A stretch of DNA of 64,000 nucleotides from JAIOSM01 sp964565415 (GTDB taxonomy: Bacteria > Desulfobacterota > Desulfobacteria > Desulfobacterales > Desulfobacteraceae): contig CAZMEX010000002.1 in the NCBI GenBank assembly GCA_964565415.1, positions 1-64,000 of the forward strand, read 5' to 3'. A program made the position numbers and the translations under genes. How positions within the stretch are numbered: the first letter of the stretch is position 1; the number at the start of each line of letters is the position of its first letter. The notes beneath the pieces are model-generated. The model saw only the letters and a program-made list of their open reading frames with translations, was not told where the DNA came from and ran no database searches. Below are positions 9,272 to 17,201 of this stretch, piece after piece.

Positions 9272-9306
9272 TGTAATGCTCCCTGGGTAATGTTTCTTAA
9301 ATTTGC

Positions 9307-9354
9307 AAAAAATAAAATTCAGGCTGTGATAAATAGAGATTTTCACAGCCTGAA
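9307..9354 (-). terminator. Rho-independent terminator after the glutaryl-CoA dehydrogenase gene
   Basis: The arms TTCAGGCTGTGA and TCACAGCCTGAA form a perfect 12-bp stem (9318-9354), followed on the minus strand by TTTTATTTTTT. It lies 17 bases after the dehydrogenase stop and before the CMD gene. Confidence 0.85.
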
Positions 9355-9370
9355 TAATATATATAAATTT

Positions 9371-10540
9371 TTATCTATTAGCTTTTCTAATACCTAACTG
9401 ATCCAGTGCAATAATCCATTTACAGATATTTGCAGAGCCTTCAACCATATAATAGGTTGGTGCATCTTTATAGTATCTTGCAACGGGATATTCAGGTGAA
9501 TAACCATAGGCGCCAAGTATTCTCATAGCAAAGTTAGAACATTTGGTAACAACTTCGCCCACAAAATATTTTGCCATGGCAACATCAAGACCATTGTTCA
9601 ATTTACCCTGATCTTTTGCCCAGGCAGCTTTATATACCAAAAGGCGTGCAGCTTCAATTTCTGTTGCCATCTGTGCAACCATATCCTGATTCATCTGAAA
9701 AGTACCAATTTTCTTTCCAAACTGTTTTCTTTCATTACAATATTTAATGACAGCTTCAAGACATGCCTGGGACAGCCCAACACCGCCTGCGGCAGCTGAA
9801 AGCCTTGTCTGATTTAAAGATGAAAAAACAATCTTAGCACCATCTCCGGGTTTGCCAAGAATATTTTCTTTGGGAACTTTTACATTGTCAAGGAAAAGTT
9901 CACCGGTTGGGGAAGAGTGGGAGCCCATCTTTTCTAAAGATGATGTTGAAATACCATCAAAATTCTTGGGTTCAATAACAAATGCTGACAAACCTTTGGA
10001 ACCTGCTTCTTTGTCAGTATAGGCATAATAAAGCAAAGCATCAGCACAATCTGCATTGGATATCCAGGTTTTTGACCCGTTTAAAAGCCAGTGATCACCT
10101 TTATCTTCTGCTGTTGAAACCATTGCCATAACATCTGATCCTGCATCGGCTTCAGTGATTCCAAATCCACCTAAATATTCGCAGGTACAAAGCTTTTCCA
10201 CATATTTTTTCTTGGCTTCTTCAGTACCATATTTATATATGGAGTTTGCACAACCTAAAACTTCCATATTAACCTGCACTCTTAAAGAGGAGGATCCTCT
10301 GGCAATCTCTTCGGTTACAATCATGGCAGCAAGCCACCCTTCATCCATTTCTGATCCGCCATACTCTTCAGGAATAACTGTGCTGAAAAACCCCATTTCA
10401 CCCATGGGTTTTAGAACCTCTTCATGGGGCAGATAGTGGTCAGCATCCCATTGGTCTGCATTGGGTATAATCTCTTTTTTTACAAATTTTCTAACTTCTT
10501 TCTGGAGCATTGAAAGCTCTGTTGACAACTTAAATTCCAT
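9371..10540 (-). CDS. Glutaryl-CoA dehydrogenase, non-decarboxylating type (acyl-CoA dehydrogenase family)
   Basis: This 389-residue FAD-dependent acyl-CoA dehydrogenase would oxidise glutaryl-CoA to glutaconyl-CoA in the cytoplasm. FAD-site motifs are FGITEADAGSDVMAM and WISNADCADA. The catalytic base is Glu367 in MVEGSANI. Arg87 (SSSLRVQV) aligns by eye with the arginine that binds the distal carboxylate in glutaryl-CoA dehydrogenases. The residue before the catalytic glutamate is Val366. Published work on the Desulfococcus multivorans enzyme identifies a Tyr-to-Val exchange near the active site as the key feature separating non-decarboxylating from decarboxylating enzymes. The neighbouring glutaconyl-CoA decarboxylase and glutaconate CoA-transferase genes fit this reading. 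It is the fourth gene of the leftward gctA-gctB-iclR operon and ends in a strong terminator. Another short dicarboxylyl-CoA substrate is possible. Confidence 0.85.
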   Translation of the reverse strand: MEFKLSTELSMLQKEVRKFVKKEIIPNADQWDADHYLPHEEVLKPMGEMGFFSTVIPEEYGGSEMDEGWLAAMIVTEEIARGSSSLRVQVNMEVLGCANSIYKYGTEEAKKKYVEKLCTCEYLGGFGITEADAGSDVMAMVSTAEDKGDHWLLNGSKTWISNADCADALLYYAYTDKEAGSKGLSAFVIEPKNFDGISTSSLEKMGSHSSPTGELFLDNVKVPKENILGKPGDGAKIVFSSLNQTRLSAAAGGVGLSQACLEAVIKYCNERKQFGKKIGTFQMNQDMVAQMATEIEAARLLVYKAAWAKDQGKLNNGLDVAMAKYFVGEVVTKCSNFAMRILGAYGYSPEYPVARYYKDAPTYYMVEGSANICKWIIALDQLGIRKANR

Positions 10541-10549
10541 TTTTCCTCC

Positions 10550-11335
10550 TTAATTGTTTAATCCACCAATGGTGTAACCCATGTTTTTAGAAAAAGAGTC
10601 AGCAACATTGGTTAAAATATTTATACATTCATCTAAATACTCATTTTGTGAAAACCTGATCTCAGGAATGGCAAGGCTTAAACTTGCAACCACACATCCC
10701 TGATTATCAAATACAGGTGCGCTTAAAGAACCTAGTCCTGGTGTTCTCTCACCTAGACTCTTTGCAAACCCCTGATTTTTTATTTTTACAAGCTCCTTTT
10801 TTAAATCTTTGGTATTATTAATTGTATTATCTGTAAGGGGCTCTATCTCTGTTGTTTCAATATAGTTCTCTATCTCTTCCGTTGACAAAAAAGCTAAAAG
10901 ACATTTTGCCGAAGCTCCGGCATAAAGTGGTGATCTATGTCCCATGGGCATGCCAGCCTTTAAGGTTTGCGGGGATTCAATGGTGTCAATGCACAGGCGA
11001 TGTTTCTCTTCAACAATATTAATATGGGAAGTCTCCTTTGTTCTTGTTGCCAACTCTTCCATAAATTGCCTTGCAATACTTGTCAGACTGTTTGACCTGT
11101 GAAGAGCCTGGATAAAGCTGTAAAATATATTACCAATATAATATTGGCGTGTCACAGAGTCCTGCCGGACAAAATCATGGTCTTTTAAAGTTTTTAAAAT
11201 TCTCTGTACAGTTGCAGGGCTGAAGCCAAGTTCGTAGCTGAGCTCTCGAATACCATGAGTTGCACCGCTTTTCTGAAATTTGAGTAATACTTTTATTGCT
11301 TTTTCAATGGAGTTTAAGCTGTTTTTTTTATTCAT
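10550..11335 (-). CDS. IclR-family transcriptional regulator
   Basis: This 261-residue protein has an N-terminal winged helix (about 5-70; AIKVLLKFQK, IRELSYELGFSPATVQRILKTL) and a C-terminal GAF-like IclR effector domain (about 80-250; MGHRSPLYAGASAKCLLAF, SLGERTPGLGSLSAPVFD, the hallmark effector-pocket region). It sits between gctB and the dehydrogenase gene, so it is almost certainly the local regulator of glutarate/glutaconate use, with a pathway acid or CoA ester as likely effector. Its targets are plausibly the repeated sites in the divergent control region at 13137-13255. Spacing to both neighbours is about 10 bases. Confidence 0.92.
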   Translation of the reverse strand: MNKKNSLNSIEKAIKVLLKFQKSGATHGIRELSYELGFSPATVQRILKTLKDHDFVRQDSVTRQYYIGNIFYSFIQALHRSNSLTSIARQFMEELATRTKETSHINIVEEKHRLCIDTIESPQTLKAGMPMGHRSPLYAGASAKCLLAFLSTEEIENYIETTEIEPLTDNTINNTKDLKKELVKIKNQGFAKSLGERTPGLGSLSAPVFDNQGCVVASLSLAIPEIRFSQNEYLDECINILTNVADSFSKNMGYTIGGLNN

Positions 11336-11347
11336 GTTCTATGGTCC

Positions 11348-12112
11348 TCACTCAAGTATTAACTTTTCAGGATCAATTTTTTCACGTAAAGCCTCAAGCT
11401 CAGTTGCTAAAGGAGGCTCTATCTGCTCTGCCCTTGAAATATCAATATCAAACTCAATACTATCCTTTATTTGTACTGGGTTAACTCCAGGATAAAAAAA
11501 AGATAAATACATCTCTTTTGTGTCCTTATCAAACCCCATGATCCCTTTATCTGTCACAACAGAAGTTGGTCCATCTGCAAAAAGCTCTGGTCTCATCTGC
11601 CCTTCAGTGGGATCAAGCCATCCCGGACTTGTAACATAATCAATTTTTTCCACAAACTTTCTCTTTTCAAGCTTCATGAATATAATTGTTCTTCCAACAA
11701 AGGATGCCACATCACATGCACCTCCACTGCCCGGGAATCGAACATCGGGCTTTTTATAATCCCCAATGCAAGTGGAATTTAAGTTACCATATTTGTCTAT
11801 CTGGGCTGCACCGATTATCCCGATAATATTTTTCCCTGTATTTCGATTCTGCATAAAACCAAAGGTTTCAGCAAGGGAACAATATGAAGAGGAATTATAC
11901 ATAACCCTTGGGTCAGAAACAGCCAGGGGAAGCTCTTCAAGTACAGAGTCAATAGCTCCAGTTTCAAAAAAAATTATGCTTTGGGGAGCATTCATATGTT
12001 TGGCAGCCATGGCAGCAAGGATTGAAATACCTGTGCCACAGAAAACAATATCAAAGTTATTGATTTTCCTTGCTGCTGCAATCACCATCATCTCTTTAAA
12101 TGTATAATCCAT
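11348..12112 (-). CDS. gctB: Glutaconate CoA-transferase, subunit B
   Basis: This 254-residue subunit belongs to family I CoA transferases. The stretch DIVFCGTGISILAAMAA forms the start, and Glu50 in FFETG sits where the catalytic glutamate of the B subunit is expected (the ESG/ETG motif). Further conserved parts are GAAQIDKYGNLNST and FPGSGGACDVASF. With subunit A it would move CoA between acetyl-CoA or glutaryl-CoA and glutaconate or glutarate, and so activate the free acid that enters the pathway. It follows gctA by 13 bases. Other short-chain dicarboxylates or keto acids remain possible substrates for the family. Confidence 0.88.
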   Translation of the reverse strand: MDYTFKEMMVIAAARKINNFDIVFCGTGISILAAMAAKHMNAPQSIIFFETGAIDSVLEELPLAVSDPRVMYNSSSYCSLAETFGFMQNRNTGKNIIGIIGAAQIDKYGNLNSTCIGDYKKPDVRFPGSGGACDVASFVGRTIIFMKLEKRKFVEKIDYVTSPGWLDPTEGQMRPELFADGPTSVVTDKGIMGFDKDTKEMYLSFFYPGVNPVQIKDSIEFDIDISRAEQIEPPLATELEALREKIDPEKLILE

Positions 12113-12125
12113 TGAATCTGCCCTG

Positions 12126-13115
12126 TTACTTTCTCTTCATTTTAATGGAGTACCCGGTTTTTGCATCTGCTTTAATATCATGGTCTCTTTTGCTGCCAAG
12201 GGTCTTTTCAAGAAAACCTTCATGATCTCTGGTTGCAAAGATATAATCATCTAAATATTGGGCAAATTTATCTTTATCTAAAGCTCTTTTTTTATATTGT
12301 TCAAAAAAAACCGGGTCGTAGTCATAATAGTTGAAACATGCTGTGGGGTATGCTCCCATGGGAACATGGACTACTGCATCAACACAAAAAGATGGAATCT
12401 GATTTAATTGAGGATTTCTTTTTAACTCATCTTTTTCAACAATCTCTTCACATGTAACAATCACATGCTTTGAAGCCTTTGCCTGTTCAACATCTGCAAA
12501 CGTAAGCCCTTCTATCCTTGTACACCCCTCTATATCGGCTTTTTGTGCATGTAATATTGTTATATCCGGGCTAATGGCAGGCACTAGAACAACCTGATCT
12601 CTAGCGTGATCTTTTGAAAAAGGATTATTAATCACAACAACTTTTGCTTTTGCAATTCTTGAGTTATGCTCCCTTAATTGAAGATCAAAACCCCATTTTT
12701 TAATAATATCTGTGCCCAGAGATGAATATGTTGGAATAAAAGGAATCCCCATGGAACCTGCAAGGAATCTCAGTGCCATCTGGAAATTTGAGTAATCTTC
12801 AACCTCTAGAAAACCTTGTTCAGCCATTCTTTTAAAACAAAAACAGGTTGAAGCAAATCTTCCATTCCCACTGTATGCAATCTCAATTCTCTTGACTAAA
12901 CCTGCTCCGACCAATTCATCTACACCTTGCCCATTTGAGTGGGCATACAGGTGAAAATCTTTTGTCTTCTGCCGGATAATTTCATGGACACAAGCCATGG
13001 GGTTACGGTTTATTGTAAAGCCACCAATGGAAATATGGTCTCCGTCATTTATATATTCTTTTACAGCTTGATTAAGTTTCTCTATTTTATTTTTACCAAT
13101 ATTCATATTTTCCAT
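12126..13115 (-). CDS. gctA: Glutaconate CoA-transferase, subunit A
   Basis: This 329-residue protein is the partner of GctB. It begins with the family's NQAVKEYINDGDHISIGGFTINRNP and carries GNGRFASTCFCFKRMAEQG, IPFIPTYSSLGTDI and VVLVPAISPDITILHAQKAD, all typical of GctA. It is the first gene of the leftward operon, with its promoter in the 200-bp region shared with the biotin-carrier gene. The length is near the 320 residues of the Acidaminococcus enzyme. The second half, GAYPTACFNYYDYD, contacts the CoA pocket in relatives. Confidence 0.88.
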   Translation of the reverse strand: MENMNIGKNKIEKLNQAVKEYINDGDHISIGGFTINRNPMACVHEIIRQKTKDFHLYAHSNGQGVDELVGAGLVKRIEIAYSGNGRFASTCFCFKRMAEQGFLEVEDYSNFQMALRFLAGSMGIPFIPTYSSLGTDIIKKWGFDLQLREHNSRIAKAKVVVINNPFSKDHARDQVVLVPAISPDITILHAQKADIEGCTRIEGLTFADVEQAKASKHVIVTCEEIVEKDELKRNPQLNQIPSFCVDAVVHVPMGAYPTACFNYYDYDPVFFEQYKKRALDKDKFAQYLDDYIFATRDHEGFLEKTLGSKRDHDIKADAKTGYSIKMKRK

Positions 13116-13136
13116 TATAACTGTTTTACATATTAA

Positions 13137-13255
13137 AACAATGTTTCATAATATGATCTATCATAAACAAAAATTTTATTATCTTGTCAAGGAAAAAATA
13201 ACTTGACATATTATATCAAGTATTACATTTTAACTATATTGAACAATGTTTCATA
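13137..13255. promoter_or_regulatory. Divergent control region with direct repeats and a palindrome (putative IclR operators)
   Basis: AACAATGTTTCATA occurs twice, unchanged and in the same orientation, at 13137-13150 and 13242-13255, 105 bp apart (ten helical turns). Between them, 13201-13221 is a 21-bp near-perfect palindrome with ACTTGA and TCAAGT arms, and CTTGTCAAG at 13183-13191 is a second small one. The region separates gctA from the biotin-carrier gene. I infer operators for the IclR-type regulator encoded in the leftward operon; the looping idea rests only on spacing. Confidence 0.6.
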
Positions 13256-13316
13256 TAGCAAAACAGTTAAAAAGTAAAATAATTAAATTAACAACTATTT
13301 TTAAGGAGAAATTATA

Positions 13317-13532
13317 ATGAGCGAAGATGTATTAGCACCCATGGCAGGTAAAATTATTAAAATAAATGTTGAAGTGGGGTCAGAGATTGAAGAGGATGAA
13401 GAGATTATCATCATTGAAGCCATGAAAATGGAGACACCAATTTTTGCACCGTGTGATGGCAAAATTACAAAAATCATGAAAAAAGAGGGTGATGAAATAG
13501 AGGAAGATGATCCCTTGGCTACTATTGAATAA
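13317..13532 (+). CDS. Biotin carrier protein of glutaconyl-CoA decarboxylase (stand-alone biotinyl domain)
   Basis: This protein of 71 residues is a bare biotinyl domain with the biotin-attachment motif EAMKMET; the acceptor is Lys37. It begins LAPMAGKI and is strongly acidic. It lacks the long Ala/Pro linker of clostridial and Acidaminococcus GcdC proteins and has no membrane anchor. AAGGAG lies 10 bases before the ATG. It precedes gcdA by 62 bases and should carry carboxyl groups from GcdA to a membrane sodium pump (GcdB type). No such pump gene is in the window. Confidence 0.9.
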   Translation: MSEDVLAPMAGKIIKINVEVGSEIEEDEEIIIIEAMKMETPIFAPCDGKITKIMKKEGDEIEEDDPLATIE

Positions 13533-13594
13533 AGCATTAATCAACCACTTTTTTTTATCATTATAACAATATTAAGGTCAGGAGCATTTAGATC

Positions 13595-15328
13595 ATGAGA
13601 CCATATTTTGAAAAAATGGATCCCTTTGGAAAAGAGCTGAAAAAAGGGGAAATCAAACGAACTGAAAAAAGCATCCAAGAGATCACCGATGCTGAAGAAG
13701 AGATCAATAAAGCTGTTGAAAAGATCAAACATGTTGGACTTCCCACAGAAAAAATAAATTCCCGGGGTCAGATGACCATCTGGCAACGTCTTGATTATCT
13801 GGTTGATAAAGGTACATGGTGTCCTTTACATTCGCTATATAATCCTCTGGACAATGAAGAGGGAACAACCAATGTGGTTGATGGAATTGGTAAAATCTCT
13901 GGAAAATGGGCAGTAATAATCGGCTTTGATAATAAATTAATGGCAGGTGCCTGGATGCCGGGTCAATCAGAAAATATATTAAGAATTACAGACCTTTCAA
14001 AACGGTTAAATCTTCCTCTGGTATGGATTGTAAACTGCAGCGGAGCAAAGCTTCCGGAGCAGGAAAAATTCTATGCCAACAGAAGAGGTGCTGGCACACC
14101 TTTTTTCCGACATGCAGAACTTGAACAGATAGGTATTCCAATTTTAGCAGGGATTTATGGTACAAACCCTGCTGGTGGCGGATACCAGAGTATCAGCCCC
14201 ACAATATTGTTTGCCCACAAAAATTGTAATATTGCAGTTGGCGGAGCAGGCATTGTAAGTGGAATGGCTCCCCAGGGTGGTTTTAATATAGACATGGCAG
14301 AAGCCCTTATTGAAAAGGCTAAAACCCATAAAGCAAAACCTCCGGGAAGTGTTAAAACACATTATGACGAAACTGGTTTTTTCAGATATGTTTATGAAGA
14401 AGAGAAAGAGGTTCTTGATGGGTTAAAAGATTATATGAAAGATGTTCCATCTTATAATCCAAAATTTTTCAGAGTTGCAGAGCCAAAGGCTCCAGCTTAT
14501 CCTGAAGATGATATAATGAGACTTTTACCCATTGAACCCAAGAGAATTTATGATTTTGATCAAATCCTTTCAAGACTTGTGGATGGTGGCGAACATAGTG
14601 AATTTAGACCAGACTATGGTCCTGAAGTTTATACAGGAATATGTAAAATCGATGGTTACCTTGTTGCATGCATAGGAAACAGACAGGGATACCTTGGCAA
14701 GGGATACCCGGAATATGCAGATTACCCTGGCATTGGTGGCAAATTATACAGACAGGGTCTGATCAAAATGAACGAGTTTATAACTCTTTGCGGCAGAGAC
14801 AGACTTCCAATAATGTGGTTCCAGGATACATCGGGAATTGATGTTGGTGATATTGCTGAAAAAGCAGAACTTTTAGGTCTTGGACAATCTCAGATTTATT
14901 CAATTCAGCAGACTGATGTTCCAATGATGCTTGTTGTACTGAGAAAAGGGTCAGCAGCTGCACATTATGTTATGGGCGGACCTACAGCAAACAGACACAA
15001 TGCCTTTACCCTTGGAACTATTGCAACAGAGATATATGTTATGCATGGCGAGACAGCAGCTGTTGCAAGTTATGCAAGACGACTGGTCAAGGAAAAAGAT
15101 GCAGGAAATCCCCTTGAGCCTGTTATTGATAATATGAATGCCCTTGCAGAGAAGTACCACAGAACATCGCGACCTCTTTTCTGTGCAAAGAACGGACTTG
15201 TGGATGAGATTGTAAACTTAAAAGATTTAAGAAAATATATGGTGGCATTTACAGGTGGAGCATACCAAAACCCTAAATCAATATGCCCCCATCATCAAAT
15301 GATCCTGCCAAGAATTATTAAAGGATAA
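13595..15328 (+). CDS. gcdA: Glutaconyl-CoA decarboxylase, carboxyltransferase (alpha) subunit
   Basis: This 577-residue protein matches the GcdA subunit along its length (about 587 residues in Acidaminococcus). It consists of two crotonase-fold halves. Recognisable stretches are NCSGAKLPEQEKFYANRRG, GIYGTNPAGGGYQSISPT, AVGGAGIVSGM, GIGGKLYRQGLIKMNEF, WFQDTSGIDVG and the C-terminus ICPHHQMILPR. It removes the carboxyl group of glutaconyl-CoA, leaving crotonyl-CoA, and passes it to biotin. ATG 13595 follows AAGGTCAGGAG and begins MRPYFEKM as in relatives. In the complete enzyme a membrane subunit couples decarboxylation to sodium export; that gene must lie elsewhere. Confidence 0.95.
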   Translation: MRPYFEKMDPFGKELKKGEIKRTEKSIQEITDAEEEINKAVEKIKHVGLPTEKINSRGQMTIWQRLDYLVDKGTWCPLHSLYNPLDNEEGTTNVVDGIGKISGKWAVIIGFDNKLMAGAWMPGQSENILRITDLSKRLNLPLVWIVNCSGAKLPEQEKFYANRRGAGTPFFRHAELEQIGIPILAGIYGTNPAGGGYQSISPTILFAHKNCNIAVGGAGIVSGMAPQGGFNIDMAEALIEKAKTHKAKPPGSVKTHYDETGFFRYVYEEEKEVLDGLKDYMKDVPSYNPKFFRVAEPKAPAYPEDDIMRLLPIEPKRIYDFDQILSRLVDGGEHSEFRPDYGPEVYTGICKIDGYLVACIGNRQGYLGKGYPEYADYPGIGGKLYRQGLIKMNEFITLCGRDRLPIMWFQDTSGIDVGDIAEKAELLGLGQSQIYSIQQTDVPMMLVVLRKGSAAAHYVMGGPTANRHNAFTLGTIATEIYVMHGETAAVASYARRLVKEKDAGNPLEPVIDNMNALAEKYHRTSRPLFCAKNGLVDEIVNLKDLRKYMVAFTGGAYQNPKSICPHHQMILPRIIKG

Positions 15329-15358
15329 AACCAGATATAAATCAGGAGATTAAATATC

Positions 15359-16123
15359 ATGGCAAAATTTATAAAAGTAAAAATAGAAAAACAGGTCGCA
15401 AGGATAACACTTGACAGACCAAAACATAATGTCCTTGACATTGAAATGATGAAGGAACTAAATGGTGAGCTTGAAAATATTGCAGCTGACAATGATCTTA
15501 AATGTGTTGTAATCACAGGAGAGGGTAAAAGTTTTTGTGCCGGCGTGGAAGTTTCTGACCACACACCTGAAAACGTTGATGAGATGGTTTTTGTGTTTAA
15601 TAGAATATTTGAACTTATTAACCTTATTGATATTCCTGTTATTGCAGCGGTTAATGGTGCATGCCTTGGAGGCGGATTAGAACTTGCCATTGCAGCAGAT
15701 ATTGTAATTGCATCAAAAAAAGCAATATTAGGACAGCCCGAAGTCAAACTTGGATTTTTTCCACCCTATGCAGCCATTAGGTTACCCGAACTTGTGGGTA
15801 CTGCAAAAGCAATTGAGATATGCACAACTGGTAAAAATTACTCTGCAGATGAGGCTCTATCCCTTGGATTTGTCACAAAAACAGCTGCAGTTGAGGAATT
15901 TGAAGAGACAGTTAATGCTTATGTAAAAGAGATAAGCCATGCAAGTCCCTTAATTCTCAGATTGAATAAAAGGGCAGTTAAGAGGCACATTGGGACAAAT
16001 TTTCACCAGGCAGTACAGCTTGCCAGTGATTATTTTCTCAATACCATGATGAAAACAGAAGATACTCTTGAGGGTATTAAAAGTTTTGAAGAAAAAAGAC
16101 GACCTGACTGGAGAAACAAGTAA
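15359..16123 (+). CDS. Enoyl-CoA hydratase family protein (crotonase or cyclic dienoyl-CoA hydratase type)
   Basis: This crotonase-fold protein of 254 residues has oxyanion-hole sequence KSFCAGVEVSDH and NGACLGGGLELA. Both catalytic glutamates of hydratases appear to be present, in GGGLELA and GQPEVKLG. Position next to gcdA suggests it hydrates crotonyl-CoA to 3-hydroxybutyryl-CoA. The GQPEVKLGFFPPYAA stretch recalls cyclohexadienoyl-CoA hydratases of anaerobic benzoyl-CoA degradation, so a ring-derived substrate is the main alternative. The sequence alone does not decide. It starts 30 bases after gcdA behind AGGAG. Confidence 0.82.
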   Translation: MAKFIKVKIEKQVARITLDRPKHNVLDIEMMKELNGELENIAADNDLKCVVITGEGKSFCAGVEVSDHTPENVDEMVFVFNRIFELINLIDIPVIAAVNGACLGGGLELAIAADIVIASKKAILGQPEVKLGFFPPYAAIRLPELVGTAKAIEICTTGKNYSADEALSLGFVTKTAAVEEFEETVNAYVKEISHASPLILRLNKRAVKRHIGTNFHQAVQLASDYFLNTMMKTEDTLEGIKSFEEKRRPDWRNK

Positions 16124-16131
16124 GTTAAAAC

Positions 16132-16980
16132 GTGATAATTGATGCCCATGTCCATGATTTCTCTTTAAAAGTTATTGCAAATGTAACAAAAAAAAAGAGC
16201 ATGGCAGAACTTCTTTGTCTTGAGACAAAGCAGGCAAAAGAGCGGTTAGGTATTACAAAGCTTATTCAGAGAATGAAACTTTGTAATATTGATTCCGCTC
16301 TTTTACTTCCTGTTGCATCTGCTGCAATGGTTGAAAAGATAAATTCAAGTTTTATGGAGAAGGCAACTCAAAACAGGCAATTATTTACAGCTGGTACTCT
16401 CCATCCTGAGCTGAAAAATATAGAAAAAGAGTTAAAAAGACTTTCAAAAAACAAAATAAAAGCCATCAAACTCTGCAGCTTTTCCCAAAGTTTCAGCCTT
16501 GGTTCAAAAGAGGCATTTAACCTTTTTAACCAAATAGAAAAATTCAATCAAAATAATAATTACTCATTTTTTATAATCCTTGATACTTTTACACTCTCAC
16601 ATAAATATTTTAATACACACCCTGGGAACACAACCACCCCTGTACTTATTGAAAAAATTGTTAAAAAATTCCCAAAAATAAATTTTGTAGCGGCTCACAT
16701 GGCAGGGCTGAAAGCTGATTTTCTAAACATAAAAAAACATATTGTAAAATATGACAACCTCTACTTAGACACATCCAATGCAACCCATACATTATCCCAG
16801 GATGAATTTGTGGAACTGCTCCTGATACATGGACCTGAAAAAATCATATTTGGAACTGACTGGCCCTGGTTTGATTTCAAAAAAGAGATTGAAATCATTG
16901 AGCATCTGTCAGATAGAGCAGGATTTTCCAGAACTCAAAAAGAGATGATTTTCGGGCAGAATATACATAATCTTCTCTAA
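16132..16980 (+). CDS. Amidohydrolase-2 family metal-dependent hydrolase/decarboxylase-like protein
   Basis: The 282-residue TIM-barrel protein has DAHVHDFS at the start, FVAAHMAG in the middle and FGTDWPWFD near the end, which supply the metal-binding residues of the amidohydrolase-2 (ACMSD-like) family. Members hydrolyse or decarboxylate ring-derived acids, but the substrate here is unknown. It starts at GTG 16132, 8 bases after the hydratase stop, so it belongs to the rightward operon. Its codon use is more AT-rich and lysine/asparagine-rich than gcdA. A role in making or clearing a pathway intermediate is inference. Confidence 0.78.
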   Translation: MIIDAHVHDFSLKVIANVTKKKSMAELLCLETKQAKERLGITKLIQRMKLCNIDSALLLPVASAAMVEKINSSFMEKATQNRQLFTAGTLHPELKNIEKELKRLSKNKIKAIKLCSFSQSFSLGSKEAFNLFNQIEKFNQNNNYSFFIILDTFTLSHKYFNTHPGNTTTPVLIEKIVKKFPKINFVAAHMAGLKADFLNIKKHIVKYDNLYLDTSNATHTLSQDEFVELLLIHGPEKIIFGTDWPWFDFKKEIEIIEHLSDRAGFSRTQKEMIFGQNIHNLL

Positions 16981-17082
16981 CCTGGAGTTAATAAAAAAGC
17001 TGAATCAGTACCCTAGAGATAGAGACAAAACATCACACATTTGTTGTGAAGCCCTATTTTTTTTAATAAAAAAAAGCTTTGC

Positions 17083-17111
17083 TTGACAATGCTCAGTATA
17101 AAAGATTAATA
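17083..17111 (+). promoter_or_regulatory. Sigma-70-type promoter for the binding lipoprotein gene
   Basis: TTGACA (17083-17088), 17 bases, then TTAATA (17106-17111). It lies 90 bases before the start codon of the lipoprotein at 17202. Upstream, a weak TCACA/TGTGA hairpin followed by T8 (about 17033-17064) may end the amidohydrolase operon. Confidence 0.65.
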
Positions 17112-17201
17112 TTTACAAATCTTATTTTGTTAATGGTTATGCAGTTTAACTAGTAGAGCATATTACCTTGTAACAAAAAAATACTTTTATGGAGGAAAAA
17201 A

